Notes: a model not told the origin generated them from the sequence alone. Numbered from the stretch's first letter, positions 1-7,340 are shown. The stretch: 12,763 nucleotides of DNA from DASRCB01 sp035653295 (GCA_035653295.1 DASRCB010000199.1:1-12763), one strand, 5' to 3'. A program made the numbers and translations.

Positions 1-354
1 GCCATTGCCACGGAACCGCCCGCTGCGGCGCCTGATCCCGCACCGTCCGACGATCGCCTGGAACGAGCCGTCGATGGCGCGCTGGCGGAGTTGTCCGGCG
101 AGGAGCGCTTCATCCTCGCCGCGTGGTATCTGGATGGCCGAACGCTGGCCGAGATCGGGCGCATGATGGGCGTGCACGAATCGACCGTGAGCAGGCGCGC
201 GGACAAGATCTTGTCGGGCCTGCGCAAACGGATTACCCGGCGCCTGAAGGACTCGGGCCTGAGCGGGCGCGAGGCAGAAGAGATGATGAAAGCGGACGTA
301 CGCGATCTCGCGGTAGATATTCGCGGCCGCCTGGTGCAAGAAAAGCGTGGATGA
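1..354 (+). CDS. RNA polymerase sigma-70 family factor, C-terminal part (5' end outside window)
   Basis: The frame is open from base 1, so only the last 117 residues are present. They hold sigma region 4, which contacts the -35 promoter element: a helix-turn-helix at visible residues about 48-69 (TLAEIGRMMGVHESTVSRR), preceded by an acidic helix with the GEERFIL motif. A tail of about 35 residues after region 4 (RLKDSGLSGREAEEMM, then DVRDLAVDIRGRL) is longer than in minimal ECF factors. The gene ends inside the start of the next gene, sharing 8 bases, and that gene encodes a zinc-binding anti-sigma factor, so this is very probably its partner sigma. Region 2 is not visible, so I cannot assign a subgroup. 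A bare HTH regulator is less likely given the SGEERFIL and SRR context and the neighbour. Confidence 0.85.
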   Translation, partial: AIATEPPAAAPDPAPSDDRLERAVDGALAELSGEERFILAAWYLDGRTLAEIGRMMGVHESTVSRRADKILSGLRKRITRRLKDSGLSGREAEEMMKADVRDLAVDIRGRLVQEKRG

Positions 355-1498
355 AACGTTCAGTAATCGGGTGAAGAGCTGGTTCGGGGCCAGAGGGCGG
401 GGTCTGCCAATGCCGCAACAGGACAGCATCGGGTTCGCCGCCGGGGAGCATCCGGATGAGAACCTGCTCTGTGCATTCGCAGAAAACGCGCTGACCCGGC
501 GCGAGCGACAGAACGTGGCCGCGCATCTGGCGGGATGCGCGCGCTGCCGGGAGTGTCTGGCGATTGCCTCGGCCGCTGCGCCATTGCCGCAACAGTCCAC
601 CGCTTCCGTGAGTTGGCGCCCGGCCTGGTGGTGGGGCGCCGCGGCAGCCGCGGCGGCGTGCTCGGTTGTCGGAGTTGTTTGGTTCTTGCATCGGCCGGTG
701 CTGCAGCAGGCGGAGGTCCGGCCAGTAATCGAGTCCGCGCGGCTCTCAGTGACGCCGTCCAGTGTGGCGCCGCAACCGCCCACAGCGCAGGCGACCGCTC
801 CGCAGAAGAGACCTGTCCATTCCCACGCCAGGGCATTCGTCCCACCGCACCCCGCCGCGGCGCCCGCACCGGCGATGCTCGATGAATCCGTGCAGCCGCG
901 ACAAGCCATCGCGGCGCGAGACGGCGCGCCCAATGCCGATGCGAGTGCGGCAAAACAATCGGTCATTGGCGGAATCGCCGGAGCCAATGTTCCTGCGCCT
1001 CCGCCTCCGCCCGCGTCAGCGACTCTCCGGCCCCCGGAACTGCAGAGCTTCGTCCGCAGCGACGCTGCGCACCCCGGAGCGGCGGAAACCGGCATGCGGA
1101 TGAAGAAGGCAAAACCCGCCGCGGAGGCGCCCTTGCGCGCGCTCAACCTGGCCAGCGTGCTTCAGCCTGTCTGGAGCGTGAGCCCCAGCGGCCAGGTTCA
1201 GCGTTCGTTTGACAACGGCGCCACCTGGCAGACCTTGCCGATCGATCCCGCAACCACGTTCCGCGCAGTGACATCCTCGGGCTCCGAGGTCTGGGCAGGC
1301 GGATCAGGCGGCGCGCTGTTTCACTCCACGGATAACGGCGCCAACTGGCAAAGGATCGAAGTGAGGGCCGAGGGCGCGACCCCGAGCGGCGCCGTCACGG
1401 CGATTGACGCCAGTGGCGTGCCGCTCGTGCAGGTGACCACCAGTTCCGGGGAGCGCTGGACCAGCCGCGACGCCGGCCAAACCTGGAAAAAGGAGTGA
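347..1498 (+). CDS. Membrane anti-sigma factor with zinc finger and extracytoplasmic Asp-box (BNR/YCF48-like) domain
   Basis: This 383-residue protein starts at GTG 347, eight bases before the sigma stop codon ends, which implies translational coupling. Residues about 35-75 carry the anti-sigma zinc motif H-x3-C-x2-C (H60, C64, C67), expected to hold the sigma factor in the cytoplasm. A single membrane helix follows at about 93-114. Next comes an Ala/Pro-rich linker at about 120-265, including a run of six prolines at 217-222. The C-terminal domain has three Asp-box motifs of the S-x-D-x-G-x-T/N-W type: SFDNGATW (287-294), STDNGANW (327-334) and SRDAGQTW (373-380), as in BNR and YCF48/Hcf136-like beta-propeller proteins. 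Three boxes are too few for a full propeller on their own. The topology suggests an outside sensor joined to an inside sigma-binding domain; the signal sensed is unknown. Confidence 0.85.
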   Translation: MDETFSNRVKSWFGARGRGLPMPQQDSIGFAAGEHPDENLLCAFAENALTRRERQNVAAHLAGCARCRECLAIASAAAPLPQQSTASVSWRPAWWWGAAAAAAACSVVGVVWFLHRPVLQQAEVRPVIESARLSVTPSSVAPQPPTAQATAPQKRPVHSHARAFVPPHPAAAPAPAMLDESVQPRQAIAARDGAPNADASAAKQSVIGGIAGANVPAPPPPPASATLRPPELQSFVRSDAAHPGAAETGMRMKKAKPAAEAPLRALNLASVLQPVWSVSPSGQVQRSFDNGATWQTLPIDPATTFRAVTSSGSEVWAGGSGGALFHSTDNGANWQRIEVRAEGATPSGAVTAIDASGVPLVQVTTSSGERWTSRDAGQTWKKE

Positions 1499-1544
1499 GA
1501 GCGGAGGGCATCGCTGCGCACCTTAGAACATGCGAGGGTGCGAC

Positions 1545-2009
1545 GTGGACCTGCCGGTCACTACCGATTTTCACGTCACCGTCTTCGAGGCGATCCCCTC
1601 GCCGGTGTTCGTCGTCGATCGCGAATTCTCGATCATCGATTTCAATGCGGCAGCCGCGAAACTGCCTGATCCAATAGTGTTTACCGCACTGCGCCCACGC
1701 GGAGGCGAGGCTCTGCGCTGCGTCAACGCAGAAGCGGCGGGCTGCGGAAACTCGCCGGCGTGCCGTGAGTGCGGCATCCGAAACACCATGAAAGAGGCTC
1801 TAGTCGGCGGCTATGTCTGCCGCCGCGCCGTGCGCATGCGCCTGCGGCGTGACGGGAAAAATGTGGAAGAGGTTGATTTTCTGGTCACTGCGGCCCCGTT
1901 CCGCGATGGCTCCGAGCCGCTGGTCCTGCTCATCCTCGAAGACCTCGACGAAATCGTCCGCCTGCGCAACCGCGCCCGCGCTCAGGCCGTCCGCCTCGGC
2001 ACATCATAG
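1545..2009 (+). CDS. Stand-alone PAS-domain protein with cysteine cluster
   Basis: Small soluble protein of 154 residues. Its N-terminal half reads as a PAS fold (FEAIPSPVFVVDREFSIIDF, then N-A-A-A), and its end (DFLVTAAPFRDGSEPLVL, then an LEDLDEI motif) matches the last PAS strands and exit helix that normally lead into a kinase or GGDEF domain. No output domain follows: the gene stops about 15 residues later. Between the PAS strands lies a cysteine cluster, C59-x7-C67-x5-C73-x2-C76, with a further C92; the motif GCGNSPACRECGIR suggests metal, haem or redox sensing. I chose GTG 1545 because GAGGG at 1534-1538 lies six bases upstream; ATG 1530 is in frame but has no ribosome binding site. 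It follows the anti-sigma gene by about 46 bases, so co-transcription is likely. It could be a sensor acting on a partner elsewhere. Confidence 0.7.
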   Translation: MDLPVTTDFHVTVFEAIPSPVFVVDREFSIIDFNAAAAKLPDPIVFTALRPRGGEALRCVNAEAAGCGNSPACRECGIRNTMKEALVGGYVCRRAVRMRLRRDGKNVEEVDFLVTAAPFRDGSEPLVLLILEDLDEIVRLRNRARAQAVRLGTS

Positions 2010-2639
2010 CCGCAGCGCCGGTCGCCGTGCTCCGCACACCTCTCGTAAAACCCAGAGCAGCGCCAGCAGGGGAACGACGGCCAGCAGGGGCGGCTCTTCC
2101 GGAACCTGCTGAAGCGTGAATTGAGCGTCCTGCCACTGGTTTCCGACATAGTCCTGAATCCCGTACAGCTCCGCCCCGCCGAATCCCTCAGGCGTCGAGA
2201 CGCTCAGGGCGATGGTGAATTCCTGCGGAACGCCGAAGGTGAAAGGGATTGGCGTCGCCGGTACGAGGGTCGAATTGAAGCCGGCCGGGTATTGGGAACA
2301 GGTCCGGACAGCGTTGAAAGGTACATTCGACACACTCACAGTTCCGAACGATGCGGAAGCCATCGCCTGGCTGCCGAGGTAAATCCCACCGGCGAAAAGA
2401 CAAGGGATGAAATCGCTCTGCCCAGTGCCGCCGGTAATTGTGAGCACATAGGTTTGGACCAGGCTGGCGGCGCCGGCGAAACCGGTCGGGTGATGCGGTG
2501 GCGCGCCGGTTGCCGTTGCCGACAGGTCCACGGTGTTCTGATAGAAAGGCTGCATGTCGATAGCTCCTCCGCTGTTGGTGAGTGTCGTCGCACGACCGAC
2601 AGCGGCAAGGGCAATGAGAATAAGAAAGCGTTCCAGCAC
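2004..2639 (-). CDS. Secreted protein with PEP-CTERM-like C-terminal sorting signal
   Basis: Predicted exported protein of 211 residues with no catalytic domain that I recognise. The N-terminus is a signal peptide (MLERFLILIALAAVGRA). The body (20-178) is Thr/Ser/Gly-rich and beta-like with two cysteines (C80, C114). The C-terminus has the three-part layout of exosortase substrates: a motif V179-P-E-E-P-P, a hydrophobic segment at about 184-198 (LLAVVPLLALLWVL) and a basic tail with RR. The canonical motif is V-P-E-P, so the extra Glu makes this a variant. In the PEP-CTERM family such tails are recognised by exosortase, and the proteins often end up in extracellular polymer or on the surface. 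Start GTG 2639 is supported by GGAGGG on the minus strand at 2644-2649. Its last six bases overlap the end of the convergent PAS gene. Confidence 0.75.
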   Translation of the reverse strand: MLERFLILIALAAVGRATTLTNSGGAIDMQPFYQNTVDLSATATGAPPHHPTGFAGAASLVQTYVLTITGGTGQSDFIPCLFAGGIYLGSQAMASASFGTVSVSNVPFNAVRTCSQYPAGFNSTLVPATPIPFTFGVPQEFTIALSVSTPEGFGGAELYGIQDYVGNQWQDAQFTLQQVPEEPPLLAVVPLLALLWVLREVCGARRPALRL

Positions 2640-2643
2640 AAGG

Positions 2644-2649
2644 CCCTCC
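2644..2649 (-). promoter_or_regulatory. Ribosome binding site of the PEP-CTERM-like gene
   Basis: GGAGGG on the minus strand, seven bases before GTG 2639. It is a near-perfect Shine-Dalgarno match and supports a GTG start that brings in the signal peptide. Confidence 0.7.
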
Positions 2650-2715
2650 GTGTCTTTCCGCAGGCGATTCTATGCCTCGTCTCCGGGCATGGCAAGCCCC
2701 CGTCCGCGCCGGCAG

Positions 2716-2743
2716 ATTATAACAACGCCGGCCCGCGTGCCAT
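2716..2743 (-). promoter_or_regulatory. Putative sigma-70 promoter for the PEP-CTERM-like gene
   Basis: On the minus strand a perfect -10 box TATAAT occupies 2716-2721. A four-of-six -35 match (ATGGCA) lies at 2738-2743 with a 16-base spacer. Transcription would start near 2709, giving a leader of about 70 bases before GTG 2639. In such GC-rich DNA a perfect TATAAT in an intergenic gap is notable. It overlaps the putative ffh promoter on the other strand. Confidence 0.5.
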
Positions 2744-2746
2744 AAT
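2719..2746 (+). promoter_or_regulatory. Putative promoter for the ffh operon
   Basis: On the plus strand CATAAT (2741-2746, five of six -10 matches) is preceded by ATAACA (2719-2724, four of six -35 matches) across a 16-base spacer. The start would fall near 2753, leaving a leader of about 30 bases before ATG 2784. It lies face to face with the promoter of the minus-strand gene. Confidence 0.4.
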
Positions 2747-2783
2747 AAAGACTGCCCACATCCGGCACGCCTGAAGTCCGATC

Positions 2784-4136
<1,353 letters not shown>

Positions 4137-4146
4137 GCAACTGCGT

Positions 4147-4162
4147 CGGGCATTTGAGCCCG
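4147..4162 (+). other. Short inverted repeat between ffh and rpsP
   Basis: CGGGC - ATTTGA - GCCCG forms a five-base-pair GC stem with a six-base loop, 10 bases after the ffh stop. No T-run follows, so it is not a standard intrinsic terminator. It could be a processing or stability element that separates ffh from the ribosomal-protein part of the operon. Confidence 0.35.
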
Positions 4163-4192
4163 CGCGTTCCGGTATGGTTTGATAGAAATTCA

Positions 4193-4197
4193 GGGAG
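4193..4197 (+). promoter_or_regulatory. Ribosome binding site that fixes the rpsP start
   Basis: GGGAG, within CAGGGAGAAG, ends five bases before ATG 4203. It supports that start over the upstream in-frame ATT at 4179 and the internal ATG at 4209. Confidence 0.65.
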
Positions 4198-4202
4198 AAG
4201 CA

Positions 4203-4463
4203 ATGCTGATGATTCGTCTGGCGCGATTCGGCGCCAAAAAGAAGCCGTCGTACCGCGTGGTGGTGATCGAGAAGGAGCGGGCCCGGGACAGCCGGTCGGT
4301 TGAAGTTGTCGGCACCTACAACCCGGTCCGCACGCCCGCTGAAGTCAAGCTGGACCACGAGCGCATCGATTACTGGATGAAGCACGGGGCTCAGCCATCG
4401 GAGACCGTTTCGCGGCTGCTCAAGAAGTATCCGGCGGCCGCCCCCGAGCCCGTCGCGTCGTAG
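4203..4463 (+). CDS. rpsP: 30S ribosomal protein S16
   Basis: S16 is an early-binding 30S protein that contacts 16S rRNA. The 86-residue product begins MLMIRLARFGAKKKPSYRVV and contains the family landmarks RDSR, E-V-V-G-T-Y-N-P and ERIDYWMKHGAQPSETVSRL. The length is typical for S16 (about 80-90). The start is set at ATG 4203 by the GGGAG site. The C-terminal tail after YP is short and Ala/Pro-rich. It sits between ffh and khpA, as in many bacteria. Confidence 0.97.
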   Translation: MLMIRLARFGAKKKPSYRVVVIEKERARDSRSVEVVGTYNPVRTPAEVKLDHERIDYWMKHGAQPSETVSRLLKKYPAAAPEPVAS

Positions 4464-4538
4464 TCGTTCAGCGCGCGGCAGGGATCGCGAATGTGAACCC
4501 AATCCGGTTTGCCATACGTCCAAGTGACACAGGGATCA

Positions 4539-4769
4539 ATGAAGCAGTTGGTTGAAGACATCGCAAAAGCTCTGGTGGACGTTCCCGAAGAGGTCACCGT
4601 ACAGGAGGTCCAGGGCGAGCAGGTTACCGTTCTGGAGCTTCGCGTCGCGCCCGGCGACCTGGGCAAGGTGATTGGCAAACAGGGCCGGACGGCGCGCTCC
4701 ATCCGCACTCTGCTGGGCGCCGCCGGCATGAAGCTGAACCGCCGGTTCACGCTGGAAATTCTGGAATAG
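4539..4769 (+). CDS. khpA: KH-domain RNA-binding protein KhpA (YlqC family)
   Basis: Small single-KH protein of 76 residues. Family members bind RNA, partner with KhpB in several bacteria, and act in post-transcriptional control and ribosome-related functions. The GxxG RNA-binding loop is visible as GKVIGKQGRTARSIR (about residues 42-56), and the product ends with the family's typical LEILE. I set the start at ATG 4539 because family members begin at this Met (MKQLVEDIAKALVD) and AGGGA lies just upstream at 4531-4535. In-frame GTG 4524 and TTG 4509 would add residues without homology support. rimM begins almost directly after its stop, so the two are probably translationally coupled. Confidence 0.93.
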   Translation: MKQLVEDIAKALVDVPEEVTVQEVQGEQVTVLELRVAPGDLGKVIGKQGRTARSIRTLLGAAGMKLNRRFTLEILE

Positions 4770-4771
4770 CT

Positions 4772-5269
4772 CTGGACCGGGTAACCGTTGCCCGTCTGCT
4801 CCGCCCGCGCGGAAACAAGGGTGAATTGTCGGCGCTGGCGCTCAGCGATCGGCGCGAGCGCTTCTCATCGCTGCGCACCGTCATAGTCGGCGGCCGGGTT
4901 CTCGAGGTGGAAAACGCCTGGTGGCATCAGGACCGCCTGGTGCTCAAATTCCGGGGTATTGATTCCATTACTGACGCTGAACCGCTGGCCGGCGCTGACG
5001 TCGAGATCCAGCCGGAAGAGCGCGTCGCCCTTGAGGACAACGAGTATTTCCTGAGCGAGCTGGTGGGCTGCGCCATCGTGGACGCGAAGACCGGGAAAAC
5101 ACTGGGCGCGGTCGAGGGTTGGGAAGAGACCGGCGGCGGCCCGGTCCTGCTGACGGTCGGTGAAATGCTGATCCCGTTCGCCCGCGCGATCTGCATCGAG
5201 GTGCGGCCCGCCGACAAGCGCATCGTTGTCGATCTGCCGGAGGGCCTCGCCGCACTGAACCAGCCGTGA
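4772..5269 (+). CDS. rimM: 16S rRNA processing factor RimM (probable CTG start)
   Basis: RimM binds S19 in the 30S head and helps late 16S maturation. The conserved N-terminal core VTVARLLRPRGNKGELSA is encoded at 4781-4834. It is followed by the N-domain (to about residue 85) and the PRC-barrel part beginning at DNEYFLSELVGC. The first standard start downstream, TTG 4826, would cut off that core strand, and no ATG, GTG or TTG lies in the right place upstream. CTG 4772, two bases after the khpA stop, gives M-D-R-V-T-V-A-R, as expected for the family, and a normal length of 165 residues. I therefore propose CTG initiation. The end overlaps trmD by four bases (GTGA). Confidence 0.92.
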   Translation: MDRVTVARLLRPRGNKGELSALALSDRRERFSSLRTVIVGGRVLEVENAWWHQDRLVLKFRGIDSITDAEPLAGADVEIQPEERVALEDNEYFLSELVGCAIVDAKTGKTLGAVEGWEETGGGPVLLTVGEMLIPFARAICIEVRPADKRIVVDLPEGLAALNQP

Positions 5270-5961
5270 TTTTTCACATCCTCACCATCTTTCCCGAGTT
5301 CTTCGACGGGCCGTTCCGTCACGGCGTGGTCGCCAAAGCGGCCGAAGCGGGGCTCATCGAGATTCGGATTCACGACCTGCGCACGTGGACCTTCGACCGC
5401 CACCGCACCGTGGACGATCGACCGTTTGGCGGCGGCGAAGGCATGCTCATGAAGGCGGAGCCGATCTTCCTCGCGGTGGAGTCGATCTGGCCGGACTGGA
5501 GGAAAGAGGCCGAGGAGACCGGGCGGGGCGTAGTACTGCTTTCGGCGCAGGGCCGCCGCTTCGACCAGGCTACAGCGCGCCGCCTAAGCGGTCTCAAGGA
5601 GCTCTTTCTCATTTGCGGCCGGTACGAGGGCGTGGACGAGCGTGTGGCCGAACACCTCGCGACGGAGGAGCTCTCCATCGGCGACTTCGTCCTCAGCGGC
5701 GGCGAACTGGCTGCGGCGACGGTTGTCGACTGCATCGCGCGGCTGTTGCCGGGCGTGCTGGGCAACGAGGATTCGACGATTCAGGAATCGTTCACGCACG
5801 AGGGGCTGCTGGATTGCCCGCAGTATACGCGGCCGGCCGAGTTCCGCGGCTGGAGAGTCCCGGATGTGCTTCTGGGTGGCAACCACGCCGAGATTCGCCG
5901 CTGGCGCCAGCAGGCGGCCCGCGAAAAGACAGCAAAGAACCGGCCGGACCTGGTACAATAA
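5266..5961 (+). CDS. trmD: tRNA (guanine-37-N1) methyltransferase TrmD
   Basis: TrmD transfers a methyl group from S-adenosylmethionine to N1 of G37 in tRNAs, which prevents +1 frameshifting. At 231 residues it is near the lower end of the family range, with a short C-terminus. Knot and SAM-site motifs are LLSAQGRRF (91-99), LICGRYEGVDERV (115-127) and SIGDFVLSGGELAA (137-150). R159 matches E. coli R154. The position of the catalytic E. coli D169 (in EDSF) is E174 here (QESF), a conservative swap. Later landmarks LLDCPQYTRP and LLGGNHAEIRRWR are intact. It starts at GTG 5266 inside the rimM stop (GTGA overlap), giving coupled translation. rplS follows 47 bases later. Confidence 0.97.
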   Translation: MIFHILTIFPEFFDGPFRHGVVAKAAEAGLIEIRIHDLRTWTFDRHRTVDDRPFGGGEGMLMKAEPIFLAVESIWPDWRKEAEETGRGVVLLSAQGRRFDQATARRLSGLKELFLICGRYEGVDERVAEHLATEELSIGDFVLSGGELAAATVVDCIARLLPGVLGNEDSTIQESFTHEGLLDCPQYTRPAEFRGWRVPDVLLGGNHAEIRRWRQQAAREKTAKNRPDLVQ

Positions 5962-6001
5962 GGGTTTTGCCGCCCGAGTTGCGGCCACACTTCCCAAAGG
6001 A
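5954..6001 (+). promoter_or_regulatory. rplS leader: -10-like box, small hairpin and ribosome binding site
   Basis: The end of trmD and the gap before rplS contain TACAAT (5954-5959, five of six -10 matches, no clear -35), a stem-loop GCCGC-CCGAGTT-GCGGC at 5969-5985, and AAAGGA at 5996-6001, seven bases before ATG 6009. The ribosome binding site is clear. The promoter and any leader regulation of L19 are tentative. Confidence 0.35.
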
Positions 6002-6008
6002 TCCCGCC

Positions 6009-6356
6009 ATGCAGAATGCTTTGCTCAATAAGATTGAGAACACGAACAAGCGTAAGGACATACCGGAATTCCGCCCAGGCGACACCATCCGCGTGCACGT
6101 CAGAATTCGCGAGGGCGACAAGGAGCGTCTGCAGGCTTTCGAAGGCACCGTAATCGCGCGTAAGAACAGCGGCCTGGGCGAGACCATTACCGTTCGCAAG
6201 GTCAGTTTCGGCCAGGGCGTTGAGCGCATCTTCCCGATCAACGCGCCAGTGATCGATCACATCGACCTTGTCCGAACCGGCCGCGTGCGCCGCGCCAAGC
6301 TGTATTACCTGCGCGGGCTCAAAGGCAAGGCTGCCCGCCTGCGCGAGCGCGAATAG
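6009..6356 (+). CDS. rplS: 50S ribosomal protein L19
   Basis: L19 lies at the 30S-50S interface of the large subunit. The 115-residue product has the complete family pattern: IPEFRPGDTIRVHVRIREG, QAFEGTVIARKNSGLGET, ITVRKVSFGQGVERIFP, and the basic C-terminus RRAKLYYLRGLKGKAARL. ATG 6009 is preceded by AAAGGA with a seven-base spacer. It follows trmD in the standard trmD-rplS order; rnhB begins 16 bases after its stop. Confidence 0.98.
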   Translation: MQNALLNKIENTNKRKDIPEFRPGDTIRVHVRIREGDKERLQAFEGTVIARKNSGLGETITVRKVSFGQGVERIFPINAPVIDHIDLVRTGRVRRAKLYYLRGLKGKAARLRERE

Positions 6357-6358
6357 AC

Positions 6359-6373
6359 TGCCCTGGTGGGGCA
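6359..6373 (+). promoter_or_regulatory. Perfect hairpin covering the rnhB ribosome-binding region and start
   Basis: TGCCC - TGGTG - GGGCA forms a perfect five-base-pair stem with a five-base loop. Its last base is the A of the rnhB start codon, and the GGTGGGG stretch that would serve as ribosome binding site lies inside it. Translation of rnhB may thus depend on opening the hairpin, for instance by ribosomes finishing rplS a few bases upstream. Confidence 0.35.
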
Positions 6374-7062
6374 TGGCGCACAGCAGCTACAAGTGCCAGG
6401 GCCGATACGAGCGCGAGGCGCGCGCCGCGGGACACGCGATTGTCGCCGGCGTGGATGAAGTGGGCCGCGGAGCGCTGTTCGGACCCGTGTTCGCCGCCGC
6501 CGCCGTGCTTGACCCCCAGCGACCCATCCGCGGTCTGCGAGACAGCAAAGAGTTGCCCGCCGAGCGGCGCGAGGTCCTTGCCGAACGCATCCGTGAGCGC
6601 GCCGTCTGCTGGGCCATTGCCGCCGCCGACGCGTTCGAGATCGATCACATCAACATTTACCAGGCGTCGCGACTGGCCATGCGCCGCGCCGTCGAGAAGC
6701 TGCAACCCGCGCCCGATTTCCTGCTGATCGACTTCGTTACCGTGGATCTGCCCATCGCTCAGCGCTCGCTCGTTCATGGCGACGCGCTTTCCCAGTGCAT
6801 CGCGGCGGCCTCCATCCTGGCGAAGGTGGAGCGCGATCATTGCATTGCCGCCTGGGACATGGTCTTCCCGCAATACGGGCTGGCCGAGCACAAGGGTTAT
6901 TCCACGCCCGAGCATCAGGAGGCTCTGACGCGTTTCGGCCCTACACCACTGCATCGCTTCAGCTTCGAACCGGTGCGCGATGCGTGCCCGCATCTGCTGT
7001 GGTCGGGGTACCCCAAACAGGCGGAACTGTTCCCGGAGCAAGCGGAGGCCGCCTGGGCGTAG
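6373..7062 (+). CDS. rnhB: Ribonuclease HII
   Basis: RNase HII cleaves RNA in RNA-DNA hybrids and removes single ribonucleotides from DNA. The 229-residue product shows GVDEVGRG with D28-E29, RDSKEL (56-61), LLID with D120, HGDALS with D137, IAAASILAKVERD (143-155) and YGLAEHKGYSTPEH (168-181). The catalytic set thus aligns with E. coli D16, E17, D108 and D126. The residue after D120 is Phe instead of the usual Gly, an unusual local substitution. ATG 6373 is chosen because the reading upstream in this frame runs into rplS and shows no family similarity. An Ala/Glu-rich tail extends beyond the E. coli length. Confidence 0.96.
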   Translation: MAHSSYKCQGRYEREARAAGHAIVAGVDEVGRGALFGPVFAAAAVLDPQRPIRGLRDSKELPAERREVLAERIRERAVCWAIAAADAFEIDHINIYQASRLAMRRAVEKLQPAPDFLLIDFVTVDLPIAQRSLVHGDALSQCIAAASILAKVERDHCIAAWDMVFPQYGLAEHKGYSTPEHQEALTRFGPTPLHRFSFEPVRDACPHLLWSGYPKQAELFPEQAEAAWA

Positions 7063-7340
7063 AACGCCAGTCCGCTGTCGAGCCTCAGCCGATCACGTGG
7101 TCGCAGCGGCTGTGGGCGCTCATCAAGTTCCTCTTCTGCTTCGAAATCGGCCTGTTTCTGCTGGTGTTCCCGTGGGTGCGCGTATGGGACGTGAACTGGT
7201 TCGCGGCGTCGAACCTTGCCGTTCATGGAATCTGGGTCAATCCCTTCTTTCGAGGCGCTGTGAGCGGGGTCGGGTTGCTGAACATCTGGATCGGCTTCGG
7301 CGAGCTGTTTCGCGTGCGCCCTCCGAAGGCCACCGGCTGA
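7053..7340 (+). CDS. Small two-helix membrane protein (start uncertain)
   Basis: Conserved-looking integral membrane protein of unknown function. Two hydrophobic helices are evident: ALIKFLFCFEIGLFLLVF (about residues 24-41) and AVSGVGLLNIWIGFGELF (about 71-88), joined by a Trp- and Asn-containing loop and ended by a short basic tail. The frame has no ATG, GTG or TTG near the expected start. CTG 7053 is preceded by GGAGG at 7044-7048 (four-base spacer) and gives 95 residues with a 10-base overlap of rnhB. The nearest standard start, GTG 6999, has no visible ribosome binding site and would overlap rnhB by 64 bases. It lies at the end of the translation operon, so it is probably co-transcribed. 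I cannot name a family. Confidence 0.65.
   Translation: MGVERQSAVEPQPITWSQRLWALIKFLFCFEIGLFLLVFPWVRVWDVNWFAASNLAVHGIWVNPFFRGAVSGVGLLNIWIGFGELFRVRPPKATG

Noticed and set aside
600..1130. GC-rich low-complexity stretch in the anti-sigma gene considered as a repeat array
   Set aside because: It is an Ala/Pro codon-rich linker without a repeating unit.
4147..4162. Stem-loop after ffh considered as an intrinsic terminator
   Set aside because: There is no T-run after the stem and the operon order continues directly into rpsP, so termination is not supported.
5266..5277. GTGA-TTTT-TCAC inverted repeat at the trmD start
   Set aside because: The stem is only four base pairs, and the bases are explained by the stop/start overlap plus conserved codons Ile-Phe-His.
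5385..6008. In-frame extension of over 200 codons upstream of rplS
   Set aside because: It overlaps trmD in another frame, is Arg/Gly/Pro-rich without family similarity, and ATG 6009 has a good ribosome binding site.
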